From: Caloramator mitchellensis
GTDB lineage: Bacteria > Bacillota > Clostridia > Clostridiales > Caloramatoraceae
Reading direction: 5' to 3'
NCBI RefSeq assembly: GCF_001440545.1
Contig: NZ_LKHP01000004.1
Coordinates: 12,501 to 76,500 of the forward strand
Length of the DNA stretch: 64,000 nt
The notes beneath the pieces were generated by a model. That model worked only from the letters and a program-made list of their open reading frames with translations. It searched no databases and had not been told where the DNA came from. Positions 29,179 to 37,934 of this stretch are shown piece by piece; within the stretch, counting starts at the first letter, position 1, and every line of letters begins with the position of its first letter. The translations under genes were made by a program, and so were the position numbers.

Positions 29179-30027
29179 CTACTTTAATGCTTTTATTATA
29201 TTATCTATGTTTTTTTCCATTAGAGTTATAAAATTATCTTTTTCTTCTATATCGCTTGGAACTGCTCCCATTCCATAAATTTCAATCTTTTGAACCCCAG
29301 TCGCTTCTATTATCGGTCTTATTATATTTTCATTTTCTGTTCTATCATAAAGAATATGCTTAATGTTTTTATCCTTAATAAAATTTATTATATCCGAAAC
29401 GAGTTTAGGAGATGGTTCCTCCACCTCTTCCTGACCAGTAACAGAAATTTGATTTAAATTATACTCCCTTGCTAAATATCCAAATGAAGGATGTGCAATA
29501 ACAAAATCAGAACGTTTAAAATTTGTTTTTTCTGCCTTCATTTTATAATCAAGTTTTTGCATTTTATCAACAAATTCATCATAGTTTCTTTCATAAACGC
29601 CCTTATTTTGCTCATCGATTGCAATCAACGCATTCTTAATATTTTGAGCAATGACAATAGCATTCTTTGGTGATGTCCAAACATGTGGGTCATCATCAAC
29701 AAAAACTATTCCCTCAGAAACTTTAAATACGTTTTCATTGCCACCTTCTGAAGCCTTTTTTGCCCACTCATCAATAATTCCTAAATATAATACTGCCTTT
29801 GCGTCTATCATTTTTGCAATATCCTGAGTTTGAGGTTCAAAAGAATGTGGCTCAGCAGCTCCTTTAACAATTCTTTCCACTTCTATTTTATCTCCAGCAA
29901 TAAATTTTGCAATTGAATAAACAGGATAAATTGTTGTATAAATCACGTTTTGTTTTTGAACAGTTTTAGCACATGATGTAAAAATTAAACCCACTACTAG
30001 CAATAAAGCAAATATCTTAACTTTCAT
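29179..30027 (-). CDS. znuA: Zinc/manganese-binding lipoprotein, ZnuA family
   Basis: This 282-residue protein has a lipoprotein signal peptide (lipobox FTSC, cysteine near 19) and belongs to the cluster 9 metal-binding proteins. Candidate ligands are the histidines in AAEPHSFEP, DDPHVWTSP and AHPSFGY; three histidines favour zinc over manganese. The usual fourth-ligand segment LDPLG is replaced by IYGMG, so the aspartate is missing. The usual His-rich loop is also absent. GGAGGTG precedes the ATG, and a Fur-like dyad lies just upstream. Confidence 0.88.
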   Translation of the reverse strand: MKVKIFALLLVVGLIFTSCAKTVQKQNVIYTTIYPVYSIAKFIAGDKIEVERIVKGAAEPHSFEPQTQDIAKMIDAKAVLYLGIIDEWAKKASEGGNENVFKVSEGIVFVDDDPHVWTSPKNAIVIAQNIKNALIAIDEQNKGVYERNYDEFVDKMQKLDYKMKAEKTNFKRSDFVIAHPSFGYLAREYNLNQISVTGQEEVEEPSPKLVSDIINFIKDKNIKHILYDRTENENIIRPIIEATGVQKIEIYGMGAVPSDIEEKDNFITLMEKNIDNIIKALK

Positions 30028-30043
30028 GGCGCACCTCCTAATT

Positions 30044-30062
30044 GATAATTACTCTCATTATT
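30044..30062 (-). promoter_or_regulatory. Fur-family operator upstream of znuA
   Basis: The sequence GATAATTACTCTCATTATT matches the 19-base Fur consensus GATAATGATAATCATTATC at 14 positions and is an inverted repeat with GATAAT/ATTATT arms. It lies just upstream of the znuA ribosome site. Zur and Fur sites overlap in sequence, so Zur control of this zinc-type operon is the likely meaning. Confidence 0.6.
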
Positions 30063-30182
30063 TAATTATAGTAAATATAAACAACATTGTCAAAAGTTAT
30101 TACACACATTATAATTATTTACATAAAAAATATCAAATAAAACAAGTATCAATCCCTTTTTTTGAAATACTTATAAAAATTT

Positions 30183-30265
30183 AAAATCCCAAGAATGATT
30201 TCACAGGCTTCGCTTATTTTAAGTGGTTCAATAAAGCTGCCTGATAAAATCATATCATGGGATTT
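30183..30265 (-). repeat. Long imperfect hairpin element between hisC and znuA
   Basis: Two arms of about 27 bases are imperfect inverted copies of each other, with paired blocks AAATCCCA/TGGGATTT, ATGATTT/AAATCAT and CAGGC/GCCTG around a 30-base centre. The minus-strand RNA would fold into one long hairpin followed by TTAAATTTTTAT. It may be a terminator for hisC, a structured RNA or a MITE-like relic. Confidence 0.5.
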
Positions 30266-30286
30266 CATAAAATTGCTAATTCAAAT

Positions 30287-31369
30287 TTATGCTAATACTT
30301 CTTTTAGAGCACTAATAAATCTTTTATTCTGTTCCATTGTTCCAGTTGAAACTCTTAGCCAGCCTGGCATGTCAAATAAATAGCCAGGTCTGACAATTAC
30401 TCCTTTTTTTAATAATTCGTTAAAGATTAGCTTGTCGTCGGTATTAATTTTAACCATTACAAAATTTGCTTGACTCTTAATATATTCAAGTCCCATTTTT
30501 TCAAATTCTGAATAAAAATATTCACGTGCCTCCCTGTTAAGTGTAACAACTCTATTCAGGAAATCTTTATCTTTAAGTGCAGCTAATGCAGCATTCTGTG
30601 CAATCAAATTCACATCAAAAGGCCCAATAACTGCGTTAATATATTTAGCTATTTCCTCACTTGCGATTCCATATCCAACTCTTAACCCTGCAAGTCCATA
30701 AGCCTTTGAAAATGTTCTTAAAATAATCATGTTTGGATATTTATCAAGCATAGGTATTGTTTGTGGGAAGTTTTCATCATCGACATATTCATAGTAAGCT
30801 TCATCCATTACAAATATTACGTCCTTAGGGATTCTATCTATAACGCTAAGAAGCTCCTGCTTTGATATCATTGAGCCAGTTGGATTATTAGGTGTGCAAA
30901 ACCAAAGTATCCTTGTCTTATCCGTTATAGAATCAACCATTCTTTCTAAATCCAATCCATGGTTTTTCATTGGAATCTTAACGACTTTTCCACCCATCAA
31001 TTTTGTATTATCTTCATATCTTTGAAATGACACTTCACCCATAATGCTTTCTTCGTCCTGCTCTATAAAAATTGAGCATATTGCCCTTATAATTGAATCT
31101 GAACCTGTGCTCAAAAAAATCTGATTTGGATTAACATTTAATTGATTTGCAAGCTCTTTTTTTAATTCGAAATTAGAAGCATCAGGATAGAGATTAACTT
31201 GAGTTGACAGTTCATTGATAACCCTTGTTACATTTTCGGAGCATCCTAATGGATTTTCATTCGATGCAAGTTTTATAATATCATCTAAACCTAATTCTCT
31301 CTTTACTTCGCTGATTGGTTTTCCTGCAGTATAAGGTTTCATTTGAAGAATGGCACTTCTTAATTTCAT
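30287..31369 (-). CDS. hisC: Histidinol-phosphate aminotransferase
   Basis: This 360-residue PLP enzyme transfers an amino group from glutamate to imidazole acetol phosphate in histidine synthesis. The PLP lysine lies in RTFSKAYGLAGLRVGYG, with the nucleotide-ring contact in FCTPNNPTGS and the phosphate-binding arginine before VSTGT at the C-terminus. No other his gene is in the window. Lone HisC proteins may act on aromatic amino acids or cobalamin precursors, so substrate is not certain. Confidence 0.9.
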   Translation of the reverse strand: MKLRSAILQMKPYTAGKPISEVKRELGLDDIIKLASNENPLGCSENVTRVINELSTQVNLYPDASNFELKKELANQLNVNPNQIFLSTGSDSIIRAICSIFIEQDEESIMGEVSFQRYEDNTKLMGGKVVKIPMKNHGLDLERMVDSITDKTRILWFCTPNNPTGSMISKQELLSVIDRIPKDVIFVMDEAYYEYVDDENFPQTIPMLDKYPNMIILRTFSKAYGLAGLRVGYGIASEEIAKYINAVIGPFDVNLIAQNAALAALKDKDFLNRVVTLNREAREYFYSEFEKMGLEYIKSQANFVMVKINTDDKLIFNELLKKGVIVRPGYLFDMPGWLRVSTGTMEQNKRFISALKEVLA

Positions 31370-31447
31370 TTACATCCCCCTTAATTTTTGAAAAATTTCA
31401 ATCATTTTAATTATCTCATTATTCTTAAAATTTTGCAAACAAAAAAA

Positions 31448-31464
31448 ATAGGGCTAAGCCCTAT
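31448..31464 (-). terminator. murB terminator
   Basis: The hairpin ATAGGGCT/AGCCCTAT overlaps the murB stop codon and is followed by eight T residues on the minus strand. Confidence 0.85.
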
Positions 31465-32366
31465 TCTCCAACAATCTTAACCTCTGTTTCCAATTTTACT
31501 CCAAACTTATCTAAAACAACATCCTGAACTTTTTTTATAAGCTTTAGAACATCGTCAGCAGTTGCGTTGTTATAGTTGATTATAAAACCTGCATGTTTTT
31601 CTGAAACCATTGCCCCGCCTATACTGATTCCCTTGAGCCCTGCATCTTCTATTAATTTGCCTGCAAAATACCCTTCGGGTCTTTTGAATACACTTCCTGC
31701 ACTTGGATAATTCAAAGGCTGTTTATCTGAGCGTCTTTTATTTAAATCCTCCATCAGAGCTTTAATCTCATCATAGTTTCCCTTTGAAAGTTTAAATTCA
31801 ACCTCCAAAACGATTAATTTTTCTTTTTGAACTATACAACTTCTATAAGCAAATTTCAAATCTTCGTTAGAAAGATTAATGATATTACCGTTGAAATCAA
31901 CAGCTGTAACCTTTTCAACAATATCTTTAATTTCTCCCCCATATGCGCCTGCATTCATAAAAATCGCTCCGCCAACGCTTCCTGGTATACCTGATGCAAA
32001 TTCCATACCTTTCAGCGAATTTTTCAGCGCTTCTGCTGAAGCCTTTGCAAGAGTTGCACCACATTCGGCAAAAATTCTATCACCCTCCGCCCAGACTTTG
32101 TTTAGATGTGAAGTTTTAATTACAACTCCTCTGATTCCTCCATCTTTAACTAAAAGGTTAGAACCGTTGCCTATTATCATAAAAGGAACTGATTGGTCAT
32201 TACAAATCCTAATCGCGCTGATTAGTTGTTCCTTGTTTTCAGGTATAACAAGTATATCCGCTGGTCCTCCTACCTTAAACGAAGTATGATTCTTCATCGG
32301 CTCGTCAAATAATATGTTATTATTGAAAATATTAAGCAATTCCTTTTTTACAACATCTAAATTCAT
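31461..32366 (-). CDS. murB: UDP-N-acetylenolpyruvoylglucosamine reductase
   Basis: This 301-residue FAD enzyme reduces UDP-GlcNAc-enolpyruvate to UDP-MurNAc, the second step of peptidoglycan precursor synthesis. It is a type IIb Mur[16 protein letters not shown], then [15 protein letters not shown] for [21 protein letters not shown], and the catalytic serine in [13 protein letters not shown]. It is a single-gene unit with a terminator, preceded by GGGAG. Confidence 0.96.
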   Translation of the reverse strand: MNLDVVKKELLNIFNNNILFDEPMKNHTSFKVGGPADILVIPENKEQLISAIRICNDQSVPFMIIGNGSNLLVKDGGIRGVVIKTSHLNKVWAEGDRIFAECGATLAKASAEALKNSLKGMEFASGIPGSVGGAIFMNAGAYGGEIKDIVEKVTAVDFNGNIINLSNEDLKFAYRSCIVQKEKLIVLEVEFKLSKGNYDEIKALMEDLNKRRSDKQPLNYPSAGSVFKRPEGYFAGKLIEDAGLKGISIGGAMVSEKHAGFIINYNNATADDVLKLIKKVQDVVLDKFGVKLETEVKIVGE

Positions 32367-32429
32367 ATCTTCAACTCCCTGATAAGTATTAAGCTATATA
32401 AATTATAATATGCTCATACAATTTATTTG

Positions 32430-33785
32430 TCACCATCTTAAAGCCTTTGGGAAATAATTCTTCAATACTCCCTTTGAAACCTTACCCCATGACAATGAAT
32501 ATCCATCCACTTCAACAAGATACCATCCGTCGGGTTTATCAACGTTTAATGTATACCCCTCAATATACTTGTCAGCATCGCTTGTTTTTGTAGATAAATT
32601 AATATTGAGCTTTGCTTGGTTGACCTTTAATGACGCTGCAAGAGCGTAGTCTGGCTCAAATCTATTCTTTTTAAATTCTCCAATTAAAATTCCAGGCCTT
32701 AGAACATTCAATCCATTTAATTCAAACGCCTCATCAGGCAAATAGTATAATCTATCACCGCGCATCAAAAGCCTTTCATCTTCAAATTTAATGTTCAAAT
32801 ATTCCCTTTCAAATCTATTGAACTCTTCTAAGTTTTGCCTTTTCACATTGGTTTTAAACTCCTTAATGTCCTTAACATCTCCATCTTTTTTCATTAATAG
32901 AGCAAGAAAATGCCCCTCTCCCTTTAATTTGTGTGGAAAAAGCCTTGCAGCTTTTTTGAGCTCAATGTTGTCTAAAATTTCATAAAAACCAGGCACAAAT
33001 CCATTTTTCTTTTCGATATTAACTAATTCAAAATTTCTATTTTTTTTCAAAAACTCGTCTATAATAAATTCATCTTCTTCAACAGAAAAAGTGCAGGTTG
33101 AATAAACCATCAGTCCACCAGGTTTTAACATGTTGGCAGCACTTTGAATAATCCCTCTTTGCATTGACTGATAGCCTAATACATTTTCAATGCTCCATTG
33201 AACTACTGCATCCTTGTCCTTTTTAAACATACCCTCACCAGAGCACGGAGCGTCGACTATTACCTTATCAAAATATCCTGTAAAAACTTTTTCAAGCTCT
33301 TCAGGCGAGTTATTAGTTACTATAGCGTTTCTAATTCCCATCCTTTCTATATTTTGAACCAATATCTGCGCCCTTTTCAATTTAATCTCATTTGAAACTA
33401 ATAAACCTTCTCCATTCAAATAACATGCAGCCTGAGTTGATTTTCCCCCTGGTGAAGCACACAAATCCAAAACTTTTTCACCAGGCTTAATATCAAGTTG
33501 AGGTGTAACCGACATCGCACTTGGCTCCTGAATATAATAAAGTCCTGCCGCATGGTAAGGGTGTCTTCCTGGCTTTTCCTCTTCTATGTATAATCCATTT
33601 TTAGCCCATGGCACCTCACCCTTTACATCGAATGGGCAAATCTTCAGGAATTCTTGATAATCAACTTTTAAAGTGTTTACCCTTATTCCCTGATACCTAT
33701 CCTCGTTATAGCTATCCAAAAAGTCTTTATATTCATCCTTCAGCAGCATCTTCATCCTATCTAAAAACTTCTCCGGTAACTTCAT
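32430..33785 (-). CDS. RsmF-like RNA cytosine-5-methyltransferase
   Basis: This protein of about 451 residues belongs to the NOL1/NOP2/Sun family, which methylates cytosine C5 in rRNA or tRNA. The core shows VLDLCASPGGKSTQAA for SAM, DAPCSGEGMFKKD and the catalytic cysteine region YSTCTFSVEEDE. The C-terminal part (about 300-451), with a region ending in WGK, resembles the PUA-like tail of RsmF. The start is ATG 33785 (MKLPEKF), directly after AGGAGGAGAAGG; an upstream ATG lies in a repeat element. The exact target base is unknown. Confidence 0.88.
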   Translation of the reverse strand: MKLPEKFLDRMKMLLKDEYKDFLDSYNEDRYQGIRVNTLKVDYQEFLKICPFDVKGEVPWAKNGLYIEEEKPGRHPYHAAGLYYIQEPSAMSVTPQLDIKPGEKVLDLCASPGGKSTQAACYLNGEGLLVSNEIKLKRAQILVQNIERMGIRNAIVTNNSPEELEKVFTGYFDKVIVDAPCSGEGMFKKDKDAVVQWSIENVLGYQSMQRGIIQSAANMLKPGGLMVYSTCTFSVEEDEFIIDEFLKKNRNFELVNIEKKNGFVPGFYEILDNIELKKAARLFPHKLKGEGHFLALLMKKDGDVKDIKEFKTNVKRQNLEEFNRFEREYLNIKFEDERLLMRGDRLYYLPDEAFELNGLNVLRPGILIGEFKKNRFEPDYALAASLKVNQAKLNINLSTKTSDADKYIEGYTLNVDKPDGWYLVEVDGYSLSWGKVSKGVLKNYFPKALRW

Positions 33786-33797
33786 CCTTCTCCTCCT

Positions 33798-33839
33798 ATG
33801 AGTGACATTCACTTGATTTCTTGAGTTCTTGAATTGTTT
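33798..33839. repeat. Dispersed 42-bp repeat, copy 1
   Basis: This sequence matches the copy at 37168-37209 at 40 of 42 bases. It contains a small dyad AGTGACATTCACT and three tandem octamers of the form CTTGANTT. It occupies the gap between the PHP gene stop and the ribosome site of the RsmF-like gene. Confidence 0.85.
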
Positions 33840-33845
33840 GACAAT

Positions 33846-34565
33846 TTACCTCTTACGTTTAACCTCAACAAATTTCATAAACTTTTCTACACTACTATTG
33901 ATTATATATCTTTCATCAGCGCCCAATTCTTGCAATAGCTTCTTAGCCTTATCCAACCTTCCTACTTCATAGCATATATGTGCATCGCTACCCAAAGTTA
34001 GCATATTTCCATTTTCAAGCGCTTTGTAAGCGATTCTCTTACAATTATCGTAACTACCCGGTCTTGAGGTTGTAAATGAACTGTTGTTTATTTCAATAAG
34101 AACATTAAACTCCTTGGCTGCCTTTAACATTTCATCGATATCTATCTCAAATGCAGGGTTGCCAGGATGTGCAATTGCACAGACATATTTATTCTTCATC
34201 GCCCCAATTAAAGCTCTTGTATTTTCTGCTTTACTACCTGGCTGTATACAAACATCATGTAAACTTGCAATAACAAAGTCAAGCTTACTTAATCTTGCAT
34301 CATCAAGGTCTACATTACCATTATAATCAATAATATTTAACTCAACACCCTTCAAAACCTTAACACCATTAATTTCTTCAGGTATAACCTTTAAATTTCC
34401 AAAGTGAAAAATATGTGGTCCACCTGGCATTGCTGGACCGTGGTCCGTCATAGCAATCATTTTCATTCCATTCTTTGCAGCTTCAGTGCAATTTTCTATT
34501 AACGTGCTATATGCATGTCCGCTAGCAACAGTGTGTGTATGTGTATCTATAACCACTTCAAACAT
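33846..34565 (-). CDS. PHP-domain phosphatase, YcdX-like (copy 2)
   Basis: This 239-residue protein shows the PHP metal-site motifs DTHTHTVASGHAY, MTDHGPAMPGGPH, AHPGNPAFEID and GSDAHICYEVG, in the order seen in E. coli YcdX. It is related to the gene at 26804-27535 but clearly diverged. The predicted reaction is phosphomonoester hydrolysis with an unknown substrate. GAGGTGG precedes the ATG. Confidence 0.88.
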   Translation of the reverse strand: MFEVVIDTHTHTVASGHAYSTLIENCTEAAKNGMKMIAMTDHGPAMPGGPHIFHFGNLKVIPEEINGVKVLKGVELNIIDYNGNVDLDDARLSKLDFVIASLHDVCIQPGSKAENTRALIGAMKNKYVCAIAHPGNPAFEIDIDEMLKAAKEFNVLIEINNSSFTTSRPGSYDNCKRIAYKALENGNMLTLGSDAHICYEVGRLDKAKKLLQELGADERYIINSSVEKFMKFVEVKRKR

Positions 34566-34647
34566 ATAACCACCTCTATCCTAAATTGCTTTTTTAATTT
34601 TAACACTATGCTTATTTTTATTCAATACATATACATTCCAAAAACAA

Positions 34648-34668
34648 AAGGAAGGTAAAACCTTCCTT
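34648..34668 (-). terminator. Terminator of the toxin-antitoxin remnant
   Basis: The hairpin AAGGAAGG/CCTTCCTT follows the doc stop codon and is followed by TTGTTTTTGG on the minus strand. Confidence 0.75.
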
Positions 34669-35056
34669 CACAAATTACGTTTACAAACATGTTCTATTAT
34701 CCAATTTTCTATATCTTCTTTCTTTAATTTATTTTGAGCTATACCAAGACCTAATTCTACTAATTCTTTTTGACTATAAACCAATTCAATATTATTTAAT
34801 TTGCATAAAATTCCCAAAAGAGAAACACCCAGCTGCTTATTGCCATCAATCATTGGATGATTATTGATTATAAAGTAGGTTAAGCAGCTATTTTTTCTTC
34901 AACTTTAATGTAAAGTTCTTGATTATTGAATGTTTGGAAAGGATTTTCTAATGCACTCTTCAGCAAATTTATATCTCTAATACCGTGGCTGCCTCCAGTT
35001 TTCTCTATTAACTTCTCATGCAACAGTAAAATTTCATCTAATTCAAGCATTATCAT
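34668..35056 (-). pseudogene. Doc (Fic-fold) toxin, frameshifted
   Basis: Two frames together give a Doc/death-on-curing toxin of about 128 residues. The first frame starts at ATG 35056 and reads ELDEILLLHEKLIEKTGGSHG to VEEKIAA, then stops at 34880. The second frame, shifted by one base, reads LTYFIINNHPMIDGNK and runs to 34668. A 4-base deletion near 34880 explains both. The Fic/Doc signature HxFx(D/N)GNK(R) is degenerate too: HPMIDGNKQ has M for F and Q for R. The toxin is therefore probably inactive. Doc toxins phosphorylate EF-Tu. Confidence 0.85.
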
Positions 35057-35226
35057 TTTGCAAGCTCCTTTAAAGCTTCAAAATTCTCATCAATAAATTG
35101 ATCCATCAATTTTTCTCGTTGTTTCTTTTCACGATATTTTAGGAATTCAATATATTCGATTACTTCAGCCTGAGCCTTTTCTGGCAATGTTCTAATATCA
35201 TCAAAAATTTTTTCTGCAAGATTCAT
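35053..35226 (-). CDS. Antitoxin of the Doc-type system
   Basis: This protein of about 57 residues reads MNLAEKIFDDIRTLPEKAQAE and continues with EVIEYIEFLKYREKKQ, a pattern seen in short DUF2281-type antitoxins. The start is ATG 35226, seven bases after GGAGG. Its stop codon overlaps the toxin start (ATGA), as in typical toxin-antitoxin pairs. It remains intact while the toxin is broken, which is the tolerated order of decay. Confidence 0.7.
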   Translation of the reverse strand: MNLAEKIFDDIRTLPEKAQAEVIEYIEFLKYREKKQREKLMDQFIDENFEALKELAK

Positions 35227-35307
35227 CAAATCGCCTCCCATCTTAATATTGTTGACGATTACTTTCTTATTATAATTATATCACTTTTTAATAAATTTGA
35301 TAATTAA

Positions 35308-37155
35308 CTACTGGTGAAAATAATTATATACCCTTTCTGCAGCCTTGATGTTCATTCCTTCAACTTTTGAAAGTTCTTCAATATTCGCATTCTTAATATT
35401 TTCGATACTTCCAAAATGCTTTAAAAGAGCTGTTTTTCGTTTTGAACCAATACCTTCAATCTCATCGAGGCTTGATTTTACAACACTTTTTGACCTTAAT
35501 TTTCTATGATACTCAATAGCAAACCTGTGAACTTCATCCTGAACCTTGGCAACAAGTTTGAATGCATTTGAGTCTTTATAAATCATTATTTCACTACCTT
35601 GGAAAATCAAACCTCTTGTCCTATGCTTGTCATCCTTAACCATTCCTGCAACATGGATATCTAACGAGAATTCCTCCAAAACCTTTTTTGCGATATTTAC
35701 TTGCCCTTCTCCACCGTCCATCAAAATTAAATCTGGTAATATATTGAATTTCTTTTGGTGTTCTGGCTTGTCGCTATTCATTTCTTCAACAAATCTATTA
35801 AATCTTCTTCTCAAAACCTCTTCTAATGCTGCATAGTCATTTTGTCCTTGGAGGTTTTTTATCTTAAATCTTCTGTAATCCTTATTCTTTGGAGCCCCAT
35901 TTTCAAAAACAACCATTGAGCCTACCATATCAACCCCACTGATATTTGATATATCGTAAGCCTCAATTCTATACGGTATGTTTTCTATACCTAATATCTC
36001 CTTCAGCTCCTCAAGTGCTCCTATAGTTTTCTGCTTTTCTTTTATTATTTTAGCCTTAATCTGCGTCAATGCTGCCTCTGCATTCCTTTGCGCCATTTCA
36101 ACTATATCTTTTTTGTCTCCCTTCTTAGGTGTTTTTATCTTAACCTTACTTCCCTTCTGTCTTGATAAATAATATTCGATTATATTTATTTCAGGAACTT
36201 CACTTTGCAGAATAATATCCCTTGGAATATACTCCTCATTTGAATAATACTGAACCAAAAATTGAGATATTAGCTCATCTACATTTTCTTCTATATCTTT
36301 GAAATAGAAATTTTTTGTCCCCAGTAGTTTGCCACCCCTGATATAGAACATCTGTATACATGTTCCTTCATCGTCCTTAGCAAATGCAATAACATCCTCA
36401 TCCTCAAGTGCAGATGATATAATCTTCTGCTTCTGCTGAATCTTCTTAATAGCATTTATATTATCCCTTATCTCGGCTGCACGTTCAAACTCGAGATTTT
36501 CTGATGCCTTAAACATCTTTTCTTCTAGGTCCTTCAACACATCATCGTGCTTCCCAGATAAAAGTTTTATTACATCTTCAATTTGTTTCATATAATCTTC
36601 CTTTGTAACATCGCCTTTGCATGGCCCTAAGCATATGCCAATATGATAATTTAGGCATGGCCTTCCAACTTGAGTTCCAAATGATAATTGTCTATTGCAG
36701 GTTCTTATCTTATATAGCTTTTTTATTAAAAGCAATGTATCCTTTACAGCTCTTAAATCAGTAAATGGTCCAAAATATTTTGCTCCATCCTTCTCAAGCT
36801 TTCTAACCATCAATACCCGTGGATACTCCTCTGTAAGTGTAACTTTAATATACGGATAATTTTTGTCATCCTTCAGCAAAATATTATACTTAGGTTTATG
36901 TTTTTTAATCAAATTGGCCTCTAAAACAAGAGCTTCCAATTCATTATCAGTTAATATATATTCAAACTCCCTTATCTGATAAACCATGGCTCTAACTTTA
37001 GGATGCTGATTCTTAGAGTTTTGAAAATACTGCCTTACTCTATTTTTCAGCGATATCGCCTTGCCTATATAGATTATTTCTCCATTTTCATCTTTCATTA
37101 TATAAACACCAGGACTATCCGGAAGATTTTTTAATGCTTCTTTAATGTCAAACAC
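35308..37155 (-). CDS. uvrC: Excinuclease ABC subunit C
   Basis: This protein of about 615 residues makes both incisions in nucleotide excision repair. The GIY-YIG domain is at the N-terminus (PGVYIMKDENGEIIYIGKA), followed by CLNYHIGICLGPC cysteines, a UVR/UvrB-binding motif (about 200-235), an RNase H-like nuclease domain (AYDISNISGVDMVGSMVVF) and a helix-hairpin-helix tail (EIEGIGSKRKTALLKHFGS). The likely start is GTG 37155 with GGGGGTGA five bases upstream; the ATG at 37182 falls in a repeat. No LexA box was seen here. Confidence 0.95.
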   Translation of the reverse strand: MFDIKEALKNLPDSPGVYIMKDENGEIIYIGKAISLKNRVRQYFQNSKNQHPKVRAMVYQIREFEYILTDNELEALVLEANLIKKHKPKYNILLKDDKNYPYIKVTLTEEYPRVLMVRKLEKDGAKYFGPFTDLRAVKDTLLLIKKLYKIRTCNRQLSFGTQVGRPCLNYHIGICLGPCKGDVTKEDYMKQIEDVIKLLSGKHDDVLKDLEEKMFKASENLEFERAAEIRDNINAIKKIQQKQKIISSALEDEDVIAFAKDDEGTCIQMFYIRGGKLLGTKNFYFKDIEENVDELISQFLVQYYSNEEYIPRDIILQSEVPEINIIEYYLSRQKGSKVKIKTPKKGDKKDIVEMAQRNAEAALTQIKAKIIKEKQKTIGALEELKEILGIENIPYRIEAYDISNISGVDMVGSMVVFENGAPKNKDYRRFKIKNLQGQNDYAALEEVLRRRFNRFVEEMNSDKPEHQKKFNILPDLILMDGGEGQVNIAKKVLEEFSLDIHVAGMVKDDKHRTRGLIFQGSEIMIYKDSNAFKLVAKVQDEVHRFAIEYHRKLRSKSVVKSSLDEIEGIGSKRKTALLKHFGSIENIKNANIEELSKVEGMNIKAAERVYNYFHQ

Positions 37156-37167
37156 AAACTCACCCCC

Positions 37168-37209
37168 ATGAGTGACATTCACTTGATTTCTTGACTTCTT
37201 GAGTTGTTT
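37168..37209. repeat. Dispersed 42-bp repeat, copy 2
   Basis: This is the second copy of the element at 33798-33839, with two mismatches. It begins right at the stop codon of the YdjM-like gene and ends 12 bases before the likely uvrC start, the same relative position as copy 1. Confidence 0.85.
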
Positions 37210-37822
37210 ACTTCATATTCAATAATATTTCTGGCAATTTCAACGTCAAATATATCAATCCGCCTGAAATTATTAGCCCTTCAAAAAGGTTTCCCCAAAA
37301 TGAACCTACTGAAAACGTTATTGGCATTTTATACTTTTTCTTCCTAAAAGGATAAAACAGTGAGACACCTCTATTAGTGAACATATCGGCTAATATATGC
37401 AGTCCATAGCCTATAAAAAATGGGACAATATATTCCCTAAAACCATAGGTTCTCGCTGCATAACCAAAGGTTGAACTAAACGAAATCAATCCCACCAAAC
37501 TATGAGTAATTCCATTTCTATGTGATGAAAAACCAGTTAAAATAAAGAAAATGCCTATTATTTCAACGTATTTAATATTCAAATAAAATAAATTCAATAA
37601 AATAAAGAATATACCAATTGTAAAATAAATAGACGTCTTAACAGATTTATTCTTAATAGGCAGTATATATTTATTCAAAAAAGCCTTAGGATGGTCTATA
37701 TCGGGCAAAAGAGAAGCTAATGCGCATATAACAAGACCACCTAAAGTTAATTCTACAACATTATATTGTGACAACACAACTGTAGACATCACTCCTATTC
37801 CCACATGGGTTTTACCAGTCAT
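37208..37822 (-). CDS. YdjM-like membrane-bound metal-dependent hydrolase
   Basis: This 204-residue membrane protein begins with MTGKTHVGIG, has a conserved LLPDIDHPKAFL loop, then HRNGITHSLVG and HILADMFTNRGVSLFYPF. These histidine and aspartate motifs define the LexA-binding/YdjM-type putative hydrolases (COG1988), with four or so membrane segments. The reaction is unknown. AAAGGGG precedes the ATG. It lies between the PBP gene terminator and uvrC. Confidence 0.85.
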   Translation of the reverse strand: MTGKTHVGIGVMSTVVLSQYNVVELTLGGLVICALASLLPDIDHPKAFLNKYILPIKNKSVKTSIYFTIGIFFILLNLFYLNIKYVEIIGIFFILTGFSSHRNGITHSLVGLISFSSTFGYAARTYGFREYIVPFFIGYGLHILADMFTNRGVSLFYPFRKKKYKMPITFSVGSFWGNLFEGLIISGGLIYLTLKLPEILLNMK

Positions 37823-37898
37823 GATTATTCCCCTTTATGTAAACTTTACATATAGTATATACTAATTTTTACTATCGAACAAGTGTTTGTCACAAAAA

Positions 37899-37920
37899 AA
37901 GATGGGTCATTGCCCATCTT
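37899..37920 (-). terminator. Terminator after the PBP gene
   Basis: The hairpin AAGATGGG/CCCATCTT is followed by TTTTTTTG on the minus strand, ending the FHA-FtsW/RodA-PBP unit. Confidence 0.85.
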
Positions 37921-37934
37921 TTAGGTAACAATAT

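Noticed and set aside
30195-30383. Plus-strand open frame over the hisC end
   Set aside because: It overlaps the hairpin element and the hisC coding region, and has no ribosome site.
33785-37182. ATG starts reading MNVTH for the RsmF-like and uvrC genes
   Set aside because: Both ATGs come from the 42-bp repeat. Better starts with strong ribosome sites lie nine codons downstream in each.
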